Positions 10,328 to 22,000 of a stretch of DNA of 64,000 nucleotides are shown in pieces. The position numbers were made by a program, and so were the translations under genes. Under the pieces are notes generated by a model. It was given only the letters and a program-made list of their open reading frames with translations, was not told the DNA's origin and ran no database searches. Source of the stretch: Rugamonas violacea (GTDB taxonomy: Bacteria; Pseudomonadota; Gammaproteobacteria; Burkholderiales; Burkholderiaceae_D). Each line of letters opens with the position of its first letter. Within the stretch, counting starts at the first letter, position 1. Where the stretch lies: contig NZ_JAEMNU010000040.1 of NCBI RefSeq assembly GCF_016461825.1, positions 1-64,000 of the forward strand, read 5' to 3'.

Positions 10328-13300
10328 ATGGTCTTTAGCAACTCGGTTTTGGTAATTCCAGCCCCCGGCGAGCAGGTGCCGGCCCACTTCAACGACACCG
10401 CGCGCAGCTATCCCCGCAGCGCCGTGATCCCACAAATCTTCGAACGGATTGCCGCCGCCGCGCCCGAGCGCATCGCCCTGGACGACCTGACGGAGCAGCT
10501 CAGTTATGCCGAGTTGAACCGCCGCGCCAACCGACTGGCCCATCTGCTGCTCGAACTGGGCGTGGGACCGGACCGCCGCGTCGCCCTGCTGTTCGAACGC
10601 GGCATCGGCATGGTGGTTGCCAGCCTGGCCGTGCTGAAGGCCGGCGGCGCCTATCTGCCGCTCGATCCGGCCACGCCGCCGGCCCGTCTGGCCGAGATCC
10701 TGGCCGACGCCGCGCCGCAAGCGCTGCTGTGCACCAGCGCCATCGCCGGCCTGGACTGCGGCGCCGCCCTGGTCGAGCTGGCGCGCGACGGTGAACGGCT
10801 GGCGCGCCAGCCCGAACACAATCCCGACCCGGCCGCCAGCGGACTGCATGCCCGCCACCTGGCCTATGTCATGTACACCTCCGGCTCGACCGGCGCGCCG
10901 AAGGGCGTGATGATCGAGCACCGCAGCGTGCTGCGGCTGGCGCTCAACAGCGGCTTCGCCCCGCTCGACGAGCGTGATTGCGTGGCCCATTGCGCCAACC
11001 CGGCCTTCGACGCCGCCACCTGGGAGATCTGGGGCGCGCTGCTGAACGGCGCCCGCCTGCTGGTGCTGGCGCCGGACACGGTGTTGCGGCCGCGGGCCTT
11101 CAACGACGCGCTGATCGCCGGCGGCGCCACCGCGCTGTGGCTGACGGCCGGCCTGTTCCACGAATACGCCGACGCGCTGGAGCCAGCCTTCGGCCGACTC
11201 ACCTGGCTGCTGGCCGGCGGCGACGTGCTCGATCCCAAGCGCCTGGCCGCCGTGCTGGCCAAGTCCAGCCGGCCGCGCCATCTGCTCAACGGCTACGGTC
11301 CGACCGAGACCACCACCTTCGCCACCACCTTCGAGATCGACGCCGCCGCCGCGCGGGCCGGCGCCGTCCCCATCGGCCGGCCGATCGGCAACACCCAGGT
11401 GCGCATCCTCGACGAACACGGCCAACTGCTGCCCTTCGGCGCCACCGGCGAAATTTGCATCGGCGGCGACGGCGTGGCGCGCGGCTATCTGAACCGGCCG
11501 GAGCTGAGCGCCGAGCGTTTCGTGGCCGATCCATTCAGCACCGAGCTCGACGCCCGCCTCTACCGCAGCGGCGACCTGGGGCGATGGCGGGCCGACGGCA
11601 ACATCGAATTCGTCGGCCGCAACGACTTCCAGGTCAAGCTGCGCGGCTTCCGCATCGAGCTGGGCGAGATCGAGGCGCGTCTGGCGGCCTGCTCCGGCGT
11701 GGACGAGGCGCTGGTGCTGCTGCGCGAGGACTACCCGGACGACAAGCGCCTGGTCGGCTACCTGCGCCAGCAGGCCGGCGCCGACGCCATCGACACAGGC
11801 GCCGTGCGCGCCGCGCTGAAACGCGCGCTGCCGGCCTACATGCAGCCCAGCGCCCTGCTGGTGTTGGCGCGCTTTCCCTTGACGGTGAACGGCAAGATCG
11901 ACCGCAAGGCGCTGCCGGCACCGGCCCGCGCCGACGCCGCCGGGAGCGACTACAACGCGCCGGAAGGCGACAGCGAACAAGCCTTGGCGCTGTTGTGGCA
12001 GGAGCTGCTGGCGCTGCCGCAGGTGGGCCGGCACGACAACTTCTTCGAGCTGGGCGGCCATTCCTTGCTGGCGCTGCGCTTGATGTCGCGCCTGCGCCAG
12101 CAGTTCGACGTCGAACTGACGCCGCGCGTGCTGTTCGAACATCCCACCGTCGCCGGCCTGGCCGCCCAGTTGAGCGGCGCCGACCGGGTCCGCTGGGTGC
12201 CCATGGCCGCCGGCGAACCTGGCGCCGCCGGCACAACCGGCACAGCCGGCATCCCGGCCGGGCACGCGCCCTTGTCGCACGCCCAGCAGCGCCTGTGGTT
12301 CCTGCACCAGCTCGACTCCGCCGCCGGCCTGGCCTACCACATGCCGGTGGCCTACCGGCTCAGCGGCACGCTGCACGAGGACGCGCTAAAGGCCGCGCTG
12401 GCGCGCATCGTGCAGCGCCACGACAGCCTGCGCACGCGCTTTGTCATGCTCGACGGCGCGCCGGTGCAGCGCGTCGCGGCGGCCAAGCAGACCCCGCCGT
12501 TGCTGGAGCAAGACCTGAGCTACCTGGACGAACCCGAGCAGGCGGCCGCGCGCGGCGCCCTGTACGCCGCCGAGATCGCCCGTCCCTTCGACCTGGCCGC
12601 CGGCCCGCTGCTGCGGGTGATGCTGCTGCGCTTGGCGCCGGAGCTGCACGAGCTGCTGCTGATCCAGCACCACATCATCTCGGACGGCTGGTCGATGGGT
12701 GTGCTGAAAACCGAGCTGGGCGCGCTGTACAGCGCCTTCAGCCAGGGCCGGCCCGACCCGCTGCCGCCGCTGCCGTTGCAGTACGCCGATTACGCCGCCT
12801 GGCAACGCCAGCCGGCGCAGGCCGCCGCGCTGCAACGGCAACTGGGATTCTGGCGCGCCCACCTGGAGGGCGCGCCGGTGCTGCTGGAGCTGCCGACCGA
12901 CCGGCCACGGCCGGCGCGGCAAAGCTATCGCGGCGGCCGCGTCGCCTTCGCGCTGGACGCCAACGCCAGCGCGGCCCTGCGCCAGCTCGGCCAGCGCCAC
13001 GGCGCCACCCTGTTCATGGTGCTGCTGGCCGGCTGGTCCGCCTTGCTGGCGCGCCTGAGCGGCCAGGACGACATCGTGGTCGGCACGCCGGTGGCCAACC
13101 GCCAACGGCCGGAAGTGGAGGCCTTGATCGGCTTCTTCGCCAACACGCTGGCGCTGCGCGTTCGCCTGGACGGCAATCCCGCCACCGCCGCCCTGCTGGC
13201 GCGGGTGCGCGAGACCACGCTGGCGGCCTACGAGCACCAGGAGCTGCCGTTCGACCACCTGGTCGAAGCGCTCAATCCGCCGCGCAGCATGGCGCACGGC

Positions 13301-15631
13301 CCGCTGTTCCAGACCGTCCTGGCGCTGGACAACACGGGCGCCGAGCATCTCGACCTGCCGCCCGAGCTGGCGCTGCGCGAAACCAGCCTGCCGCAAAACA
13401 CCACCCACTTCGATCTGTCGCTGTTGTTGGCCGACGACGGCCGCCAGGTGGCCGGCCACATCGAGTACGCCAGCGACCTGTTCAACCACGCCACCATGCG
13501 GCGCCTGGCCGACAGCCTGCACATCCTGTTGGCCGGCATGGCCGCCGACGACACGCTGCCGCTCAGCCGCCTGCCGCTGCTGGCGCCGGCGGCGCGCCGG
13601 CAGTTGCTGGTCGACTTCAACGCCACCACCACTGCGTATCCGCGCGACGACCTGATCCACCGGCAGTTCGAACGCCAGGCCGCCGCCACGCCGGACGTGA
13701 TCGCGCTGTGCTTCGGCGCCGAACGTCTCAGCTACGCCGAGTTGAACCGGCGCGCCAACCGTCTGGCCCACGCCCTGCTCGCGCTCGGCCTGGCGCCGGA
13801 CGACCGCGTCGCGCTGCAGCTGTGGCGCGGCAGCGCGCTGGTGGTGGCCATGCTGGCCGTGCTGAAGGCGGGCGCCGCCTACCTGCCCTTGGAACCGGAC
13901 GCGCCCGCCGCCCGCCTGGCGCACATCCTGAGCGATGCCGCGCCGCGCGCGCTGCTGTGCGCGCCGGCCACCGCGCGCTCGCCGCAATTGGCGACGCTCG
14001 GTGCGACGTTCAACGGAGTTCTGCTGCAGCTCGACGAACACGGCGGCGGCGCCGACGGCGACCAACTCGGCATCGCCAGCCGATCCGACGCCAACCCGGA
14101 CGCCGCCGCCCTCGGCCTGCACACGCGCCACCTGGCCTACGTGATCTACACCTCCGGCTCGACCGGCCTGCCGAAAGGCGTGATGGTCGAGCACCGCAAC
14201 GTGCTGCGGCTGGTGCTCAACAGCGGCTACGCGCCGTTGACGGCGGAGGACTGCGTGGCGCACTGCGCCAACCCGGCCTTCGACGCCGCCACCTGGGAGA
14301 TATGGGGCGCGCTGCTGAACGGCGCCCGCCTGCTGGTGCTGCCGGCGCAGACGGTGCTGCGGCCGCAGGCGCTCAACGCCGCCCTGCTCGACGGCGGCGT
14401 CACCGCGATGTTTCTGACCACCGGGCTGTTCCACGAATATGTCGACGCGCTCGAACCGGCCTTCGCCCGCCTGCGCTGGCTGATGACCGGCGGTGAGGTG
14501 CTCGACCCGCAGCGCGCCGCCCGCGTGCTGGGCAAGGCGGGCCGGCCGCGCCACCTGCTCAACTGCTACGGACCGACCGAGACCACCACCTTCGCCACCA
14601 CCTGCCAGCTCGGCGCCGAGACGGCGCAGGCGCGCGCCATCCCCATCGGCCGGCCGATCGGCAACACCAGCGTCTACCTGCTCGATGGCGAGGATCAGCC
14701 GGTGCCGATCGGCGTGGCCGGCGAGATCTGCATCGGTGGCGACGGCGTGGCGCGCGGCTATCTGAACCAGCCGGTGCTGAGCGCACAACGCTTCGTCACC
14801 GATCCGCTCAGCGGCGTCGAGGGCGCCCGCATGTACCGCAGCGGCGACCTGGGACGCTGGCGCGCCGACGGCAACCTCGAATTCATCGGCCGCAACGACG
14901 AGCAACTGAAGCTGCGCGGCTTCCGCATCGAACCGGGCGAGATCGAGGCGGCGCTGACGGCCTGCCCCGGCGTGCGCGAAGCGCTGGTGCTGCTGCGCGA
15001 GGACAGCCCCGGCGAGCGCCGTCTGGTCGGCTATTTCAGCGCGACCGACGGCGCCGACCTCAAGCTGGAAACGGTGCGGCAGGCTTTACGGGCGGCGCTG
15101 CCCACCTACATGCTGCCCAGCGCCCTGGTGCGGCTGGCGCGCTTTCCGCTGACGCCGAACGGCAAGGTGGACCGGCGCGCCCTGCCGCCACCGGGCGACA
15201 CCGCGGCGCCGGACCACGCGGCGGACAGCACCACGGCGGCGCCCGCCGCGGCGCTCAGCGCCGAGGAGGAGGAGCTGGCCGAACTGTGGCGCGCGCTGCT
15301 GCGCCCGCCACCGCTTGCCGCCGGCGACAATTTTTTCGACCTCGGCGGCCACTCGCTGCTGGCGGTACGGCTGGTGGCCCGCATCGAACAGCACTACGGC
15401 ATCGAGTTCCCGCTCGACGCCGTGTTCGAGGCGCCGACACTGAACCAGATGGCGGCACGCATCGCCATCCTGCGGGCCGACTACCAGCCCGAGGCCCTCG
15501 ACGACCTGCTGCGCCAGCTGGAAGGCCTCAGCGACGAGCAGGCCAGCCAGCGTCTGGGCCACGCTTGGACGCCACCCACCTCCATGCCACCGCCGCAACA
15601 GCCGCAGCGGCCGGAGCCATCACAACAATAG
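10328..15631 (+). CDS. Nonribosomal peptide synthetase, modules 1-2 (A-T-C-A-T)
   Basis: This protein starts peptide assembly. The order in 1767 residues is A1 (from about 35; core YTSGSTGAPKG near 183), T1 (LGGHSLL, Ser near 577), C (HHIISDGWS near 781), A2 (from about 1112; YTSGSTGLPKG near 1273) and T2 (LGGHSLL near 1672). Without a leading C domain, module 1 is the loading module. By-eye specificity codes are DAWWLGGTFK (A1), close to the classical Val code DAFWIGGTFK, and DAWFMGCTFK (A2), probably also aliphatic (Val/Ile). No epimerase domain is seen. I chose the ATG at 10328; an in-frame TTG at 10268 adds 20 residues, and neither has a strong ribosome site. The gap to the next NRPS gene is 75 bases. 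Confidence 0.93.
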   Translation: MVFSNSVLVIPAPGEQVPAHFNDTARSYPRSAVIPQIFERIAAAAPERIALDDLTEQLSYAELNRRANRLAHLLLELGVGPDRRVALLFERGIGMVVASLAVLKAGGAYLPLDPATPPARLAEILADAAPQALLCTSAIAGLDCGAALVELARDGERLARQPEHNPDPAASGLHARHLAYVMYTSGSTGAPKGVMIEHRSVLRLALNSGFAPLDERDCVAHCANPAFDAATWEIWGALLNGARLLVLAPDTVLRPRAFNDALIAGGATALWLTAGLFHEYADALEPAFGRLTWLLAGGDVLDPKRLAAVLAKSSRPRHLLNGYGPTETTTFATTFEIDAAAARAGAVPIGRPIGNTQVRILDEHGQLLPFGATGEICIGGDGVARGYLNRPELSAERFVADPFSTELDARLYRSGDLGRWRADGNIEFVGRNDFQVKLRGFRIELGEIEARLAACSGVDEALVLLREDYPDDKRLVGYLRQQAGADAIDTGAVRAALKRALPAYMQPSALLVLARFPLTVNGKIDRKALPAPARADAAGSDYNAPEGDSEQALALLWQELLALPQVGRHDNFFELGGHSLLALRLMSRLRQQFDVELTPRVLFEHPTVAGLAAQLSGADRVRWVPMAAGEPGAAGTTGTAGIPAGHAPLSHAQQRLWFLHQLDSAAGLAYHMPVAYRLSGTLHEDALKAALARIVQRHDSLRTRFVMLDGAPVQRVAAAKQTPPLLEQDLSYLDEPEQAAARGALYAAEIARPFDLAAGPLLRVMLLRLAPELHELLLIQHHIISDGWSMGVLKTELGALYSAFSQGRPDPLPPLPLQYADYAAWQRQPAQAAALQRQLGFWRAHLEGAPVLLELPTDRPRPARQSYRGGRVAFALDANASAALRQLGQRHGATLFMVLLAGWSALLARLSGQDDIVVGTPVANRQRPEVEALIGFFANTLALRVRLDGNPATAALLARVRETTLAAYEHQELPFDHLVEALNPPRSMAHGPLFQTVLALDNTGAEHLDLPPELALRETSLPQNTTHFDLSLLLADDGRQVAGHIEYASDLFNHATMRRLADSLHILLAGMAADDTLPLSRLPLLAPAARRQLLVDFNATTTAYPRDDLIHRQFERQAAATPDVIALCFGAERLSYAELNRRANRLAHALLALGLAPDDRVALQLWRGSALVVAMLAVLKAGAAYLPLEPDAPAARLAHILSDAAPRALLCAPATARSPQLATLGATFNGVLLQLDEHGGGADGDQLGIASRSDANPDAAALGLHTRHLAYVIYTSGSTGLPKGVMVEHRNVLRLVLNSGYAPLTAEDCVAHCANPAFDAATWEIWGALLNGARLLVLPAQTVLRPQALNAALLDGGVTAMFLTTGLFHEYVDALEPAFARLRWLMTGGEVLDPQRAARVLGKAGRPRHLLNCYGPTETTTFATTCQLGAETAQARAIPIGRPIGNTSVYLLDGEDQPVPIGVAGEICIGGDGVARGYLNQPVLSAQRFVTDPLSGVEGARMYRSGDLGRWRADGNLEFIGRNDEQLKLRGFRIEPGEIEAALTACPGVREALVLLREDSPGERRLVGYFSATDGADLKLETVRQALRAALPTYMLPSALVRLARFPLTPNGKVDRRALPPPGDTAAPDHAADSTTAAPAAALSAEEEELAELWRALLRPPPLAAGDNFFDLGGHSLLAVRLVARIEQHYGIEFPLDAVFEAPTLNQMAARIAILRADYQPEALDDLLRQLEGLSDEQASQRLGHAWTPPTSMPPPQQPQRPEPSQQ

Positions 15632-15706
15632 GCAGCAGACACCAACGCGGCGCACGCCGCCCTTGCCCCCCAATAGCCACAACCACGACTCACACTGGAT
15701 GACATC

Positions 15707-18700
15707 ATGACTGATTTGAACCAACGACTGGCCGGCCTGTCGCCGGAAAAACGCGCCCTGCTGATGCAGCAGCTGAGCAAACAAACCACCCCGCCGGTGA
15801 GCCGCGACATCGGCCGCCGGGCGCGCCCGGCCCGCGTGCCGCTCTCCTTCGCCCAGCAGCGCCTGTGGTTCCTCGACCAGTTGGAGCCTGAATCGCCGGT
15901 CTACAACGTGCCCAGCGCGATGTGGATGCAGGGCCGGGCCAACGCCGCCGTGCTGGAACGGGCGCTGGGCGAAATCGTCGCCCGCCACGAAGTGCTGCGC
16001 ACCGTCATCGTGCAGGACGAGGCCGGCCCGCACCAGCGGGTGCTGGCGGCGGCGCCGTTCACGCTGGAGCGGCTCGACGTCGGCACGCTGCCGGCCGAAC
16101 AGCGCCGCGCGGCGGCGCTGCGCCTGGCGCGCGACGAGGCGCGCCGTCCGTTCAAGCTGTCCAGCGGCCCGCTGCTGCGCGCAGTGCTGATCCGGCTCGA
16201 CGAGCAGCAGCACCTGTTCGTGCTGAACGCCCACCACATCGCCTTCGACGGCTGGTCGCACGGCGTCATCTTCGCCGAGCTGTGCGCGCTGTACGACGCC
16301 TTCCAGGCCGACCAGCCGTCGCCACTGGCCGAGCTGCCGATCCAGTACGCCGACTACACCTTGTGGCAAAACGAGCTGCTGGCCGAAGGCAGCGCCACGC
16401 TGGCGCGCCAGCTGGACTATTGGAAGGAGCGCCTGGCCGGCCAATTGCCGGTGCTGGAGCTGCCCGGCGACCGGCCGCGCCCGGCCGTGCAGAGCAAGCG
16501 CGGCGCCGCCCGCTGCCACCGCATCGCCGCCACCCAGTACGAGGACATCAAGCGCTTCGGCCGCGACGAGGGCGCCACGCCGTTCATGGTGGTGGCCGCC
16601 GCCTTCCAGACGCTGCTGGCGCGCTACTCCGGCCAGGACGACCAGATCGTCGGCGTCGGCGTGGCCAACCGCCGCCGCCAGGAAATGGAACCGCTGGTCG
16701 GCTTCTTCGTCAACACGCTGGCGCTGCGCACCGACCTGTCGGGCGACCCAAGTTTCCGCGAGCTGCTGGGCCGCGTCAAGGAGGGCACGCTGGGCGCCTA
16801 CTCGCACCAGGACCTGCCGATCGAACGGCTGCTGGAGGAGCTGGACCTGGAGCGCTCGCTAAGTCATTCGCCGCTGTTCCAGGCCATGCTGTTCTTCCAA
16901 AACTTCCCGCCGCAAGAGGTCAATCTACAGGGCCTGACCTTGATCCCGACCGAACACGGCGCGCTCGACGCCGGCACCGCGCGGGCCGACCTGACCTTGT
17001 TCGCCGGCGAGGAGGACGGCGGCCTTAGCCTGTATCTGGAATACGCCACCGACCTGTTCGACGCCGCCACCATCGACGCCTTCGCCGGCCACCTGGGCCA
17101 GCTGCTGCGTGCGGCCGTCGCCGCGCCGCAGCTGGCCCTGTCCAAACTGGAGATCCTGGCGCCGGACCAGCGCCGTCAATTGCTACATGACTGGAACGCC
17201 AGCGCCCAACCGATGCCGGCGCAGGCCAGCGTGCACGCCATGTTCGAAGCCCAGGCCGCCCGCACGCCGGACGCCGTCGCCTTGCGCCACCTCGGCCGCA
17301 GCGTCAGCTACGCCGAGCTGGATCGCCGCGCCAACGCGCTGGCCCGGGCGCTGACGGTGCAAGGCGTCGGCCCGGGCGACCTGGCCGGCCTGTTCGTGCG
17401 CCGCTCGCCGGAGATGATGGTGGCCCTGCTGGGCATCCTCAAGGCCGGCGCCGCCTACCTGCCACTCGACCCGGCCTATCCGGCCGAGCGGCTGGCCTTC
17501 ATGCTGGAGGACTCGGCCGCCCGCGTCGTCGTCACCGAACGCGCCCTGCTGGAGCAATTGCCGGCCCAGGCGCCCGCCACATTGCTGCTCGACGCGCTGG
17601 GCGAAGTGGCCGAAGTGGCCGGGCTGGCCGAGGCGCCGGCTATCGCCCTGGCCGCCGACGCGCTGGCCTACGTGATCTACACCTCCGGCTCGACCGGCCG
17701 GCCCAAGGGCGTGCTGCTGCCGCACCGCGCGGTGGTCAACTTCCTCGCCTCGATGGCGCGGCGGCCCGGCATGACGGCGGCCGACCACGTCTGCGCCGTC
17801 ACCACGCTGTCGTTCGACATCGCCGTGCTCGAACTGCTGCTGCCGCTGACGCTGGGCGCCAGCATCGAGATCGCCGACAGCGCCACCGCCGCCGACGGCG
17901 CCGCCTTGGCGCGCCTGATCGAGAGCAGCGGCGCCACCTTCATGCAGGCCACGCCGGCCACCTGGCGCATGCTGCTTGAAGCGGGATGGAGCGGCCGCGC
18001 CGGTCTGACCGCGCTGAGCGGCGGCGAGGCGCTGACGCGCGAGCTGGCCGACCGCTTGCTGGAGCGCTGCGGCGCGCTGTGGAATATGTATGGCCCGACC
18101 GAGACGACGATCTGGTCGACGCTGGAACAGGTGACGCCGGGCGAGGCAGCTATCAGCATCGGCCAGCCGATCGCCAACACGCAAATCTACGTGGTCGACG
18201 CCCACATGCAGCTGCAACCGGCCGGCGTGCCGGGCGAAATGCTGATCGGCGGCGCCGGCGTGGCGCTGGGCTACCTGCGCCGCGCCGAGCTGACGGCGGA
18301 GAAGTTCATCGCCGATCCGTTCAATCCAGCCACGCCGGACGCCAAACTGTACCGCAGCGGCGACCTGGCGCGGCGCTGCCGCGACGGCCGCATCGAGGTG
18401 CTGGGCCGGATCGACAACCAGGTCAAGCTGCGCGGCTACCGCATCGAACTCGGTGAGATCGAGGCGGTGCTGCAGGAGCATGCGGCGCTGGCCCAGGCGG
18501 TGGTGATCTGCCGCGAAGACCAGCCCGGCGACAAGCGCCTGGTGGCCTACCTGGTCGCCGCGGCCGGCGCCAGCGTGCCGCCGGCCGCCGAGCTGCGCGC
18601 CCACAGCGCCGGCCGTCTGCCCGAATACATGCTGCCGTCGGCCTTTGTCGCCCTGCCCCAGCTGCCGTTGACGCCAAACGGCAAAATCGACCGGCGCGCG

Positions 18701-19081
18701 CTGCCCAAACCGGATGGCGCCAGTGTCGAGGGCGCCGGCTACCGCGCCCCGCGCAACGCCGACGAGGAGGCGCTGTGCACGCTGTGGGCCGAGGTGCTGG
18801 CGCTGCCGCAGGTCGGCATCGACGACGACTTCTTCAAGCTGGGCGGCCACTCGCTGCTGGCGACGCGGCTCATCATGCGCGTCCAACAAACCCTGGGCAC
18901 CGAGCTACAACTACGCAGCCTGTTCGAGGCGCCCACCGTGGCCGCCTTCGCCGAGCTGCTGCTGCGCACCCGCCTCGACGATGTCGGCGATGGCGCCCTG
19001 GCCGCCATGCTCGACCAGCTCGAAGGTCTTTCCGACGCCAACATCGACGCGCTGCTGGCCGGCGCCGTGGAGCAACAATGA
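15707..19081 (+). CDS. Nonribosomal peptide synthetase, module 3 (C-A-T), Gly-specific by code
   Basis: The 1124 residues hold C (FAQQRLWFLDQLEPESPVYN near 45, HHIAFDGWS near 176), A (from about 511; YTSGSTGRPKG near 657) and T (LGGHSLL near 1044). The A-domain code read by eye is DILQLGMIWK, which agrees with the published glycine code (DILQLGLIWK) at nine of ten places. It is therefore expected to add glycine as residue 3. The stop overlaps the next start in ATGA, so the two proteins are made in step. Confidence 0.93.
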   Translation: MTDLNQRLAGLSPEKRALLMQQLSKQTTPPVSRDIGRRARPARVPLSFAQQRLWFLDQLEPESPVYNVPSAMWMQGRANAAVLERALGEIVARHEVLRTVIVQDEAGPHQRVLAAAPFTLERLDVGTLPAEQRRAAALRLARDEARRPFKLSSGPLLRAVLIRLDEQQHLFVLNAHHIAFDGWSHGVIFAELCALYDAFQADQPSPLAELPIQYADYTLWQNELLAEGSATLARQLDYWKERLAGQLPVLELPGDRPRPAVQSKRGAARCHRIAATQYEDIKRFGRDEGATPFMVVAAAFQTLLARYSGQDDQIVGVGVANRRRQEMEPLVGFFVNTLALRTDLSGDPSFRELLGRVKEGTLGAYSHQDLPIERLLEELDLERSLSHSPLFQAMLFFQNFPPQEVNLQGLTLIPTEHGALDAGTARADLTLFAGEEDGGLSLYLEYATDLFDAATIDAFAGHLGQLLRAAVAAPQLALSKLEILAPDQRRQLLHDWNASAQPMPAQASVHAMFEAQAARTPDAVALRHLGRSVSYAELDRRANALARALTVQGVGPGDLAGLFVRRSPEMMVALLGILKAGAAYLPLDPAYPAERLAFMLEDSAARVVVTERALLEQLPAQAPATLLLDALGEVAEVAGLAEAPAIALAADALAYVIYTSGSTGRPKGVLLPHRAVVNFLASMARRPGMTAADHVCAVTTLSFDIAVLELLLPLTLGASIEIADSATAADGAALARLIESSGATFMQATPATWRMLLEAGWSGRAGLTALSGGEALTRELADRLLERCGALWNMYGPTETTIWSTLEQVTPGEAAISIGQPIANTQIYVVDAHMQLQPAGVPGEMLIGGAGVALGYLRRAELTAEKFIADPFNPATPDAKLYRSGDLARRCRDGRIEVLGRIDNQVKLRGYRIELGEIEAVLQEHAALAQAVVICREDQPGDKRLVAYLVAAAGASVPPAAELRAHSAGRLPEYMLPSAFVALPQLPLTPNGKIDRRALPKPDGASVEGAGYRAPRNADEEALCTLWAEVLALPQVGIDDDFFKLGGHSLLATRLIMRVQQTLGTELQLRSLFEAPTVAAFAELLLRTRLDDVGDGALAAMLDQLEGLSDANIDALLAGAVEQQ

Positions 19082-22000
19082 ATCAGCCATCCCAACCCGG
19101 CGGCGCCACGGCGGAAGACCGCCTGGCCCGCCTGACGCCGCAGCAGCGCGCGCTACTTTTGCAGCGCCTGAGCGCCGGCAGCAAAGGCGCCGAGCACGCC
19201 GCGCCCGACCTGGCCGGCAGCATCGCGGCCCTGCCGCCGCTGGCCGACGGCACGCCGTTCGCCCAGGCGCCGGCGCAGCAGCGCATCTGGTTCTTCGAAC
19301 GGCTGCAACCGGGCAGCGGCGCCTACAACCTCTACCAACACCAACGCCTGCGCGGCGCGCTCGACGCCGAAGCCTTGCAGACCGCCTTCGAGGCCATCGT
19401 CGCGCGCCACGCCGCCCTGCGCACCGGCTTCAGCGAACTGGCCGGCCAGCCGCTGCAAACCGTCCACGCCGAGGTCGCCTTCCATATGCGGCGGCTGGAC
19501 CTGTCGGCGCTGCCGTGCGCCGCGCGCGAGACGGAACTACTCCGCCTGGCCAGCCGGGAGAACGCCCATCCCTTCGACCTGGCCTGTCCACCGCTGTTGC
19601 GCGCCACGCTGGTGCGCCTGGCCGACGACGACCACGCGCTGTTGGTGGTGTTGCACCACATTGTAGGCGACGCCTGGTCCAGCGACGTGCTGGCCGCGGA
19701 GCTGGAGCTGCGCTACAACACCCTGCTCAACGGCGCCGCCGGCGAAGCGCAGGAATGGACGCCGCCGCAGCCCAGCTTTGCCGACATCGTGCGCTGGCAA
19801 ACCGCGCCGGCGCAGCAGCGCAAGCTGGAACGTGAGCTCGACTACTGGCGCGGCGCGCTGGCCGGCGTCAGCGGCGCGCTGGCTCTGCCGACCGACAAGC
19901 CCCGGCCCGACACGCTAAGCGCGGCCGGCGCCCGCCACAGCTTCCTCCTGCCGGCCGAATTGGTCGAAGGACTGGAGCAAACCGCACGCAATGAAAACGC
20001 CACACTGTTCATGGTGCTGCTGGCCGCCTTCCAGTGTCTGCTGGGCCGCCACGCCGGGCAGGACGACGTGGTGGTCGGCACGCCCTTCGCCAACCGGGGA
20101 CGGGCCGAATTCGAACCTTTGATCGGATTGTTCGCCAACACGCTGCCAATGCGCGGCGACCTGTCCGCCGATCCCTCGTTCCGCCAACTGTTGGCGCGCA
20201 CCCGCAGCTACTGTCTGGATGCCTACAGCCATGCCGACACGCCCCTGGAGCGCATCGTCGACATCCTCAAGCTGGAGCGGGTGCCCGGCCGCAGCGCGCT
20301 GCTGCAAACCATGTTCGTCCTGCAGCCCGGGGTGGACAAACCAATGCAGCTGCGCGGCCTGCGCGCCGAAGCCCTGCATGGCGACTTCGACCGCGCCCGC
20401 TTCGAGCTGACCTTGTCGCTGACCCGCCAGGCCGACGGCATGCTGGCGGCGTTCGACTACAGCACCGACTTGTTCGAGTCGGCCGGCATCGCCCGCATGG
20501 CCGGCCAGTACCTGGTCCTGCTCGGCGGCGTGGTGCGTGAGCCGGACTGCGCGCTGTCGCGCCTGCCGCTGCTCGACGCGACCCAACGCGCCGAGCTGCT
20601 CGCCCTGGCCGACGGCGGCCCCGCCGCCGCCTTGCTGGCGCCGCCGGCTGGCGGCAATCTGTTCGGCTGGGTCCGCGCCCAGGCAGCGCTGCGGCCGGAT
20701 GCCGCCGCGCTGCTGGCGCCGGATGCGCGGCTCAGCTACGCCGAGTTGGTGCGCGCGGCCGACGCCGTGGCCCGGCAACTGCGCGAACTCGGCGCCGGCC
20801 CGGGCCGCCGCGTCGCCCTCCTGGCCGACCGCTCGGTCGATGCCTTGGTCGGCCTGCTCGGCATACTGGCGGCCGGCGCCGCCTATGTGCCGCTCGATCC
20901 GGCCCACCCGGACGAACGCCTGGGCCATATGCTGGACGACGCCGGCGTCGGCGCGCTGGCCTTCCCGGCGCCGCTGGGCCGCCGCGCCGACCGGCTGGCC
21001 GGCAAGCGCCCGCTGCCGCTGTTGAATCTGGACTGGCGTGAACTGGTAACAGAGGCAGCACTGGCCGGCGAACCGGCCAACCCGCCGCCGCAGGAAGCGC
21101 CGGCCGCCACGCGCCGCATGTCGGCAGCGGCACCGGCCGCCGCGCCCATTGCGGACGCCGCCGAAGCCTACGTCATCTACACCTCCGGCTCGACCGGCAC
21201 ACCGAAGGGCGTCTCGATCAGTCACGCCGGCGTCATCAATCTGGTGCAGGCCTTCGCTTTGCGCCACGACTGCGCCGGCCACCGCCTGTTGATGATCCCG
21301 CCGCTGCAGTTCGACGCCTCGGTCGGCGACATTTTCCCCGTGCTGGCGGCCGGCGCCACGCTGGTGCTGCATCCCGCGCCGAACGAGCTGGGACCGCGCG
21401 AACTGGAACGCTACTGCGCCGACTTCGACATCAGCGCCATCGACGCGCCGGCCGCACTGTGGCGGCGCTGGACCGAGGGCCTGGGCCAGGACGCCGCCGG
21501 CGGCGCACGCGCCACGCCGCTGCTGCCGTCGCTGCGCATGTTGATGTTCGGCGGCGAGGCCGTGCCGCTGTCGCTGGTGCGCCGCTTCGCCGCGCTGACC
21601 GGCCAGCGCGTCACCCTGAGCAACCACTACGGCCCCACCGAGGCCACCGTCTGCGCCACGCTGCTCAGCACCATCGACGGCGCCGGACTGGCCGGACCGG
21701 ACCTGCCGATCGGCCGGCCGCTGCCCGGCGTGCAAACGCACGTGCTGGACGCCCATCTGCAACTGGCCCCGCGCGGCGTCGTCGGCGAACTGTGCATCGG
21801 CGGCGCCGGCGTGGCGCGCGGCTACCTGAACGCGGCCGAACTGGACGCCGCCCGCTTCGTCGCCGACCCGCTGGCGGCCGAGCGCGACACCGGCGCGGGC
21901 AGCGGCGCGGCCCGCCTGTACCGCAGCGGCGACCAGGCCCGCTGGAACGCCGACGGCAGCCTGCACTTCATCGGCCGCAGCGACCACCAGGTCAAGCTGC

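Noticed and set aside
12386-14905. Long open frame antisense to the first NRPS gene (about 840 codons), and similar ones at 10286-12376 and 19915-22761
   Set aside because: The translations are Arg/Gln/Gly-rich with no family match. Open antisense frames are expected opposite GC-rich coding DNA, and the NRPS motifs are unmistakable on the plus strand.
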